Origin: Fusobacterium sp. | Lineage (GTDB): Bacteria; Fusobacteriota; Fusobacteriia; Fusobacteriales; Fusobacteriaceae | DNA: 9,748 nt | Assembly (NCBI GenBank): GCA_020024855.1 | Contig: JAHHTB010000068.1 | Span: 1 to 9,748, forward strand | Direction: 5' to 3' | Shown: positions 5,848 through 9,748 of the stretch, piece by piece | How the letters are laid out: every line of letters starts with the position of its first letter | How positions within the stretch are numbered: position 1 is the first letter of the stretch | Translations under genes and position numbers: made by a program | Notes under the pieces: generated by a model | The model's database searches: none | Seen by the model: only the letters and a program-made list of their open reading frames with translations | Told to the model about the DNA's origin: nothing

Positions 5848-6408
5848 TTGGGAAAAATAATTTATGTAACAGGGGGAGCAAGAAGTGGAAAAAGCTCTTT
5901 TGCTGAAAATCTTATAAGTGAATATTATAAAAATAAAATATATCTTGCAACAGCAATTCCTTTTGATGATGAAATGAAAGACAGAATAGAAAAACATAAA
6001 AAACAAAGAGGAAAAAATTGGAAGACAATAGAAAATTATAAAAATCTTTCAGGAGTATTAAAAAATCATATAGAGGGATATGATGTAATTCTTCTTGATT
6101 GTATCACAAATATGGTAACTAATCTTATGATTATGGAAAATGAATATGATTGGGATAATATATCTATGAAAGAGGTTGATTCTATAAGAGAGAAAATAAT
6201 AGCTGAAATAAAATCTCTTATAAAATTTATAAAAGAAAATAATATTGATATGGTGGCTGTATCAAATGAGGTGGGACTTGGACTTGTTCCAACAACTCCT
6301 TTAGGAAGACACTTTAGAGATATTGGTGGAAAAATAAATCAAATAATGGCAGAGGCATCTAGTGAGGCTTATCTTGTCGTTTCAGGTTTAAACATAAAAT
6401 TAAAATAA
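5848..6408 (+). CDS. cobU: Adenosylcobinamide kinase / adenosylcobinamide-phosphate guanylyltransferase
   Basis: This bifunctional cytoplasmic enzyme phosphorylates adenosylcobinamide and then transfers GMP to give adenosylcobinamide-GDP. That is the upper half of the nucleotide-loop assembly pathway. At 186 residues it is of normal length. A P-loop GGARSGKS occupies residues 9-16. RIEKHKKQR supplies H50, which by position matches the guanylylated histidine of characterised CobU. LLDCITNMVTNLM (82-94) and SNEVGLGLVP (139-148) followed by RHFRDIGGKINQ (154-165) are family signatures. The start is TTG at 5848, directed by a strong AAGGAGGGG; the protein reaches the P-loop within ten residues, so no upstream start is needed. 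It is the first gene of the cobalamin operon, 21 bases before cobS. Confidence 0.96.
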   Translation: MGKIIYVTGGARSGKSSFAENLISEYYKNKIYLATAIPFDDEMKDRIEKHKKQRGKNWKTIENYKNLSGVLKNHIEGYDVILLDCITNMVTNLMIMENEYDWDNISMKEVDSIREKIIAEIKSLIKFIKENNIDMVAVSNEVGLGLVPTTPLGRHFRDIGGKINQIMAEASSEAYLVVSGLNIKLK

Positions 6409-6413
6409 TTTTT

Positions 6414-6418
6414 GGAGG
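6414..6418 (+). promoter_or_regulatory. Ribosome binding site that places cobS at ATG 6430
   Basis: GGAGG sits 11 bases before ATG 6430. A longer frame could open at TTG 6412, but that codon overlaps this Shine-Dalgarno sequence and has none of its own. The TTG start is therefore unlikely. Confidence 0.8.
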
Positions 6419-6429
6419 TTTTTTACTTT

Positions 6430-7260
6430 ATGAGAGGGTTAGTTTTACTTTTTAAATTTATGACAAGATTACCTATACCAACAAATCCTGAATTTGATTC
6501 AAAGGAATTAGGAAAAAGTATGAAATTTTTTCCCATTGTTGGAATTATTATAGGAGCTATATTATATGGAGTTTATTTATTAGGATCTAAATATATACCA
6601 ACATCTCTTGTTTTAGCTACAATAATAGTTTTAATAGAGGTTATTCTTACAGGTGGACTTCATCTTGATGGACTTGCTGATACATTTGATGGAATATTTA
6701 GTTATAGAAGTAAACAAAAAATGCTTGAGATTATGAAAGACTCAAGATTAGGAACAAATGGGGGGATAGCTCTTGTTCTTTATTTTATTTTAAAGATATT
6801 ATTAATAGCAGGAATAAATGATATGAGTCTAGGAATGACAAGAGCATTATTTGGATTAAAAAGTAGTGTTGGAGCAGTGATTCTTGTTACTCCTGTTTTA
6901 GCAAGAATAAATCCAGTTTTAAACTGTGCAGTTTCTCCTTATGCAAAACCATCAGGAAGTGCGAGAGATTTTGCAGAGAGTACAAACAAAACAGGTGTAT
7001 TAATTGCTGTGGCAATTGCACTTCTTTTCTCAGGTATTGTAGGTTGTGGAGTTTTAGAGGTATTAAATCCTCTTCATCTAATAAATATAACAGCAATAAC
7101 AATGGTTTTAGGATTATATTTTTCTAAATTAATGGAAAGAAAAATAGGTGGAATTACTGGTGATACTCTTGGAGCAGTATTAGAACTTTCAGAAATATTT
7201 ATATTATTTGGATTCTATATTTCAACGGCAATTTCATTAGCAACAAAAACTTTAATATAA
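6430..7260 (+). CDS. cobS: Adenosylcobinamide-GDP ribazoletransferase (cobalamin synthase)
   Basis: CobS is an integral membrane enzyme that joins adenosylcobinamide-GDP with alpha-ribazole (or its 5'-phosphate) to form adenosylcobalamin (phosphate). From ATG 6430 the protein has 276 residues, begins MRGLVLLFKFMTRLPIP as the family does, and has several hydrophobic helices. Conserved stretches are LTGGLHLDGLADTFDG (73-88, the acidic metal-binding motif), MKDSRLGTNGG (102-112) and GGITGDTLGAVLELSE (240-255). The membrane segments lie at roughly 33-52, 57-75, 112-130, 147-160, 188-208, 215-232 and 252-272. The open frame extends six codons upstream to a TTG at 6412, but those codons contain the ribosome binding site, so the shorter form is preferred. 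It stands 21 bases after cobU and 24 before cobC. Confidence 0.95.
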   Translation: MRGLVLLFKFMTRLPIPTNPEFDSKELGKSMKFFPIVGIIIGAILYGVYLLGSKYIPTSLVLATIIVLIEVILTGGLHLDGLADTFDGIFSYRSKQKMLEIMKDSRLGTNGGIALVLYFILKILLIAGINDMSLGMTRALFGLKSSVGAVILVTPVLARINPVLNCAVSPYAKPSGSARDFAESTNKTGVLIAVAIALLFSGIVGCGVLEVLNPLHLINITAITMVLGLYFSKLMERKIGGITGDTLGAVLELSEIFILFGFYISTAISLATKTLI

Positions 7261-7271
7261 AATAAAAGATT

Positions 7272-7281
7272 AAAGGGAGGG
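7272..7281 (+). promoter_or_regulatory. Ribosome binding site of cobC
   Basis: AAAGGGAGGG precedes ATG 7285, with its GGAGG core only 4 bases from the start. That spacing is somewhat short, but no other start is plausible because the RHG motif follows within eight codons. Confidence 0.7.
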
Positions 7282-7284
7282 TTT

Positions 7285-7878
7285 ATGGGAAAACTTATAT
7301 TAGTAAGACATGGTCAAACTGATATGAATAAAGATCAGTTATATTATGGAAAAATAGACGTCCCTATTAATGAAGTTGGTAGAGAGCAAGCAAAAAAAGC
7401 TTGTGAAAATCTTATCAATTTAAAAATAGATTATGACAAAATTTATTCTAGTAATCAAATAAGAGCTTATGAAACAGCAACGATAGTAAATTATAAAAAT
7501 ATTGAAATAGAAAAAAATGAAAAAATTCAAGAGATGAATTTTGGAATATTTGAGGGACTAAATTATAAAGATGTTATGGAAAGATTTCCTGAAGAGATGG
7601 AACTTTTAAAAAAAGATTGGAAAACATATTCTTATGTAACAGGAGAAAGTCCTTTTCAACTTCAAAAAAGAGTTGTTGAATTTTTAAATTCAATTGATAA
7701 AAGTAAAAATAATTTAGTGGTAACTCATTGGGGAGTTATCTGCTCTCTTTTAAGTTGGTTATTTTCAAATGAACTAGATGGTTATTGGAAATTTCAAATA
7801 GAAAATGGTGGCATAGTAGTTGTTAATTTTATAGATAATGATTATCCTGTTTTGTGTGGTTTTAATATTGGAATTTAG
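7285..7878 (+). CDS. cobC: Histidine phosphatase family protein, likely alpha-ribazole phosphatase
   Basis: This cytoplasmic enzyme of the phosphoglycerate-mutase-like histidine phosphatase superfamily is 197 residues long. LVRHGQTDMN gives the catalytic H9 with R8. IYSSNQIRAYETA gives R60. EMNFGIFEG supplies the likely acid E83, and VVTHWG gives the second histidine H148. Many phosphatases share this fold. The CobC assignment rests mainly on its position between cobS and cobT, backed by the family-like MNFGIFEGLNYKD segment. In that role it removes the 5'-phosphate from alpha-ribazole phosphate or from cobalamin phosphate. It is separated from cobT by 12 bases. Confidence 0.88.
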   Translation: MGKLILVRHGQTDMNKDQLYYGKIDVPINEVGREQAKKACENLINLKIDYDKIYSSNQIRAYETATIVNYKNIEIEKNEKIQEMNFGIFEGLNYKDVMERFPEEMELLKKDWKTYSYVTGESPFQLQKRVVEFLNSIDKSKNNLVVTHWGVICSLLSWLFSNELDGYWKFQIENGGIVVVNFIDNDYPVLCGFNIGI

Positions 7879-7890
7879 TAGGTAGTTAAT

Positions 7891-8952
7891 ATGAAGAGAT
7901 TAGAAGAAAGTCTTAAAGAAATAACAGTTTTAAATAAAAATTTAATGAATAAATGTCAAAAAGTATGGAACTCAAAGATGAAACCAGTTGGAAGTTTAGG
8001 AGTTATGGAAGATATAGTTTTAAAACTAGCTGGTATTTTTGAAAATTCTTTTGAAGATATAAAATTAAAAGGGTGTCATATTGTGGCAGCAGCAGACAAT
8101 GGAATTGTAGAAGAAAGAGTATCTTCTTGCCCTATAGAATATACAAGAATTGTTTCAGAAGCAATGCTTAATAAAACAGCAGCAGTGGGAATTATGTGTA
8201 ATTCTTTAGGAGTAGATTTAAAGGTTGTTGATATTGGAATGAAGACAGAAATAAAAAGAGAGTATCCTAATCTTTACAATATGAAAGTGATGAATGGAAC
8301 AGAAAACTTTTATAAAAATCCTGCTATGAGTGTAGAACAAGCTGTTGAAGCTATTGAAAATGGAATTTTATTTATAGAGGAATTTGAGGGTGAGTATGAT
8401 ATTTTTTCAACAGGTGAAATGGGAATAGGAAATACAACAACAAGTTCAGCTGTACTTTACTCATTGACAAAATCAAGCATATCAGAAGTTGTAGGAAGAG
8501 GTGGAGGACTTTCAGATGATGATTTTACAACAAAGAAAAAAATTATTTTTGAAAGTTGTATTAAATACAATACATTCCAACTTGATACTCTAGAAGTGTT
8601 AGCTGATGTAGGTGGTTTGGATATAGCCTTTTTAGTAGGACTTTATATAGGTGCAGCTAAAAATAGAAAGATGATTCTTGTTGATGGATTTATTTCAAGT
8701 GTTGCAGCTCTTGTAGCTTGTAGATTAAATTCATTAATAAAAGATTATATTCTTGTAACACATTTAAGTGAAGAACCTGGAATGAAAATTGTTTTAAAAG
8801 AATTGGAAGCAAAACCTTTCCTTGATATGAATATGAGACTTGGAGAGGGAACAGGAGCAGTTTTAGTTTATCCAATAATAAAATCAGCTATGGAAGTTTA
8901 TAAAAATATGAAAACACCACAAGAGGTTTATAATTTATTTGAAAAAAATTAG
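7891..8952 (+). CDS. cobT: Nicotinate-nucleotide--dimethylbenzimidazole phosphoribosyltransferase
   Basis: CobT activates the lower-ligand base by moving phosphoribose from nicotinate mononucleotide to it, giving alpha-ribazole 5'-phosphate. The 353 residues match the family length. Signatures are KPVGSLGVME (31-40), HIVAAADNGIVEE (63-75), SCPIEYT (79-85), STGEMGIGNTTTSSA (173-187), VGRGGGLSDDD (201-211), LADVGGLDIAFLVG (237-250) and MRLGEGTGA (315-323). E319 there is the likely catalytic base, with E175 as the second glutamate. The position often written as histidine in AADHG is asparagine here (N70), a variant I believe occurs in low-GC relatives. The base actually used (dimethylbenzimidazole or another) cannot be deduced. 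Only a weak TAGG lies before the ATG, 12 bases after cobC, so translation may depend on coupling. Confidence 0.96.
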   Translation: MKRLEESLKEITVLNKNLMNKCQKVWNSKMKPVGSLGVMEDIVLKLAGIFENSFEDIKLKGCHIVAAADNGIVEERVSSCPIEYTRIVSEAMLNKTAAVGIMCNSLGVDLKVVDIGMKTEIKREYPNLYNMKVMNGTENFYKNPAMSVEQAVEAIENGILFIEEFEGEYDIFSTGEMGIGNTTTSSAVLYSLTKSSISEVVGRGGGLSDDDFTTKKKIIFESCIKYNTFQLDTLEVLADVGGLDIAFLVGLYIGAAKNRKMILVDGFISSVAALVACRLNSLIKDYILVTHLSEEPGMKIVLKELEAKPFLDMNMRLGEGTGAVLVYPIIKSAMEVYKNMKTPQEVYNLFEKN

Positions 8953-8959
8953 AGGTGAT
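8952..8959 (+). promoter_or_regulatory. Ribosome binding site that sets the radC TTG start
   Basis: GAGGTGAT is an extended match to the 16S tail. It begins at the last base of the cobT stop codon and lies 5 bases before TTG 8965. The overlap points to coupled translation of cobT and radC. Confidence 0.78.
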
Positions 8960-8964
8960 AAATC

Positions 8965-9645
8965 TTGGAAGAAAAAGACTATATAGGACATAGGAAAAGA
9001 CTTCGTAAAAGATATTTAGAAAATGGATATGAAAGTCTTCAGGATTATGAAATTATAGAGTTACTTCTTACCTTTGTAAAACAAAGGGTAGATACCAAAC
9101 CTCTTGCAAAACAATTAATAAAAAAATATGGAACTATTGAAGAAATATTTAAAGCAGATAAAAAAGAACTTGAAAATATAGATGGGATAGGGGAAATAAG
9201 TGCAATTTTTTTAAAATTTATAGGAGATATTTCAGCCTATTCTTTTAAAGAAAAAACTAAAAAAGAAAAGATATCTTTTAGAAATAAAAATCAACTTCTT
9301 AGTTATTTAAGAAATGACATAGGATTTTCAAAAAATGAAGAATTTAAGGTCTTGTTTTTAAATTCATCAAATGAGATAATAGAAATTGAAAGTCTTTTTA
9401 CAGGGACAATAGATAAAAGTGCAATATATCCAAGAAGGATTCTTGAAAGAGCATTGTATTACAATGCTAGATCTTTAGTTTTTGTTCATAATCATCCTTC
9501 AGGAAATGTAATGCCTTCTGAAAAGGATAAAGAGATAACAAGAGAGATGAAAGATTTTTTTAGAATGGTGGATATACATATACTTGATCATATAATAATA
9601 ACAAAGGATTCCCATTTTAGTTTTTTAGAAGAGGGGATTATTTAA
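8965..9645 (+). CDS. radC: RadC family JAB1/MPN-domain protein
   Basis: The 226-residue protein has the standard RadC layout. The N-terminal part, starting MEEKDYIGHRKRLRKRYLENG, leads into a helix-hairpin-helix segment (LENIDGIGEISAI, 69-81). The C-terminal JAB1/MPN domain has the metal-binding signature HNHPSG with H175, H177 and S179, completed by D188. Upstream of it, TGTIDKSAIYPRRILERAL (146-164) is another conserved block. Despite its name, the role of RadC in DNA repair is not established. The JAMM motif suggests a metal-dependent hydrolase, and the HhH region suggests nucleic-acid contact. The start is TTG at 8965; no in-frame ATG lies before the conserved GHR. It sits 12 bases after cobT and 21 bases before the next gene, so it belongs to this transcript. 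Confidence 0.95.
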   Translation: MEEKDYIGHRKRLRKRYLENGYESLQDYEIIELLLTFVKQRVDTKPLAKQLIKKYGTIEEIFKADKKELENIDGIGEISAIFLKFIGDISAYSFKEKTKKEKISFRNKNQLLSYLRNDIGFSKNEEFKVLFLNSSNEIIEIESLFTGTIDKSAIYPRRILERALYYNARSLVFVHNHPSGNVMPSEKDKEITREMKDFFRMVDIHILDHIIITKDSHFSFLEEGII

Positions 9646-9656
9646 AGCATAAAATT

Positions 9657-9661
9657 GGAGG
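9657..9661 (+). promoter_or_regulatory. Ribosome binding site of the last, partial gene
   Basis: GGAGG lies 5 bases before ATG 9667, and no terminator hairpin intervenes after radC. The transcript probably continues past the window. Confidence 0.7.
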
Positions 9662-9666
9662 AATAG

Positions 9667-9748
9667 ATGGGTGAAGAGATAAAAAAAATTAGTGAAGAGG
9701 AAATAGATTTTCAAACGGAAATAATAGAAAGTTCTGAAGAAGTAAAAG
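9667..9748 (+). CDS. Unrecognised gene, 5' end only (runs off the window)
   Basis: An open frame starts at ATG 9667 behind GGAGG and continues without a stop to the right edge, 27 full codons. The N-terminus begins MGEEIKKISEEEIDF and is rich in Glu and Ile, acidic overall, with no signal peptide or membrane helix in view. I do not recognise a family from this much sequence. The 21-base gap after radC and the lack of a terminator make it the next gene of the cobU-radC operon. Confidence 0.65.
   Translation, partial: MGEEIKKISEEEIDFQTEIIESSEEVK

Noticed and set aside
5806..6006. Minus-strand open frame opposite the start of cobU
   Set aside because: It is a shadow of the cobU coding pattern, Phe-rich and without initiation signals.
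6887..7102. Minus-strand Leu-rich frame inside cobS
   Set aside because: It is the antisense reflection of cobS codons and is not credible as a gene.
8690..8875. Minus-strand Leu-rich frame inside cobT
   Set aside because: It lies opposite the catalytic LGEGTGA region of cobT and has no ribosome binding site.
1..9748. CRISPR arrays, insertion sequences, phage genes, tRNA/rRNA genes, toxin-antitoxin or defence systems
   Set aside because: No regularly spaced repeats, transposase or integrase signatures, cloverleaf-like GTTCRANNC boxes or defence motifs were seen. Every sizeable frame is a housekeeping, signalling or envelope gene.

Overview
The window looks like ordinary chromosome of a low-GC Gram-negative bacterium, most likely a Fusobacterium or close relative. 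The DNA is strongly AT-rich, arginine is written mostly as AGA, and ribosome binding sites are strong AAGGAGG/GAGGTGAT types. Yet a KdsC-type phosphatase (KDO/LPS synthesis) points to an outer membrane, which Clostridia and Mollicutes do not usually make. The genus is inferred from composition and gene content, not from an alignment.

Layout, left to right. (1) proS (92-1807, +), a full-length bacterial prolyl-tRNA synthetase, is followed by an intrinsic terminator at 1885-1919. (2) A tightly packed three-gene signalling operon follows on the same strand: an OmpR-family response regulator (1984-2643), a membrane histidine kinase (2647-3993), and a small exported helical protein (3990-4343) whose start overlaps the kinase stop as ATGA. 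The third protein resembles the Spy/CpxP class in size and design, so the unit looks like an envelope-stress circuit. (3) A bidirectional terminator (4350-4395) separates this from two minus-strand envelope genes: a kdsC-like phosphatase (5159-5665) upstream of an ElyC/YdcF-type DUF218 membrane protein (4371-5132). (4) A 182-bp divergent intergenic region carries an extended -10 promoter on each strand. (5) A plus-strand operon follows: cobU (TTG start), cobS, cobC, cobT, then radC (TTG start) and the first 27 codons of an unrecognised gene that runs off the window.

How they work together: CobU activates adenosylcobinamide(-phosphate), CobT activates the lower-ligand base, CobS joins the two halves and CobC removes the remaining phosphate. 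The cluster therefore encodes the complete nucleotide-loop assembly branch of cobalamin synthesis. No cobalamin riboswitch is visible before it. RadC rides at the end of that operon without an obvious functional link.

I see no CRISPR array, insertion sequence, phage gene, tRNA or rRNA, and no gene-free stretch longer than 300 bases. The most interesting item is the regulator/kinase/exported-helical-protein trio. The rest are smaller points: a start-site correction for cobS, a kinase with an altered ATP-binding G1 box, missing B12 riboswitch control, and a palindrome over the cobU -10 element.
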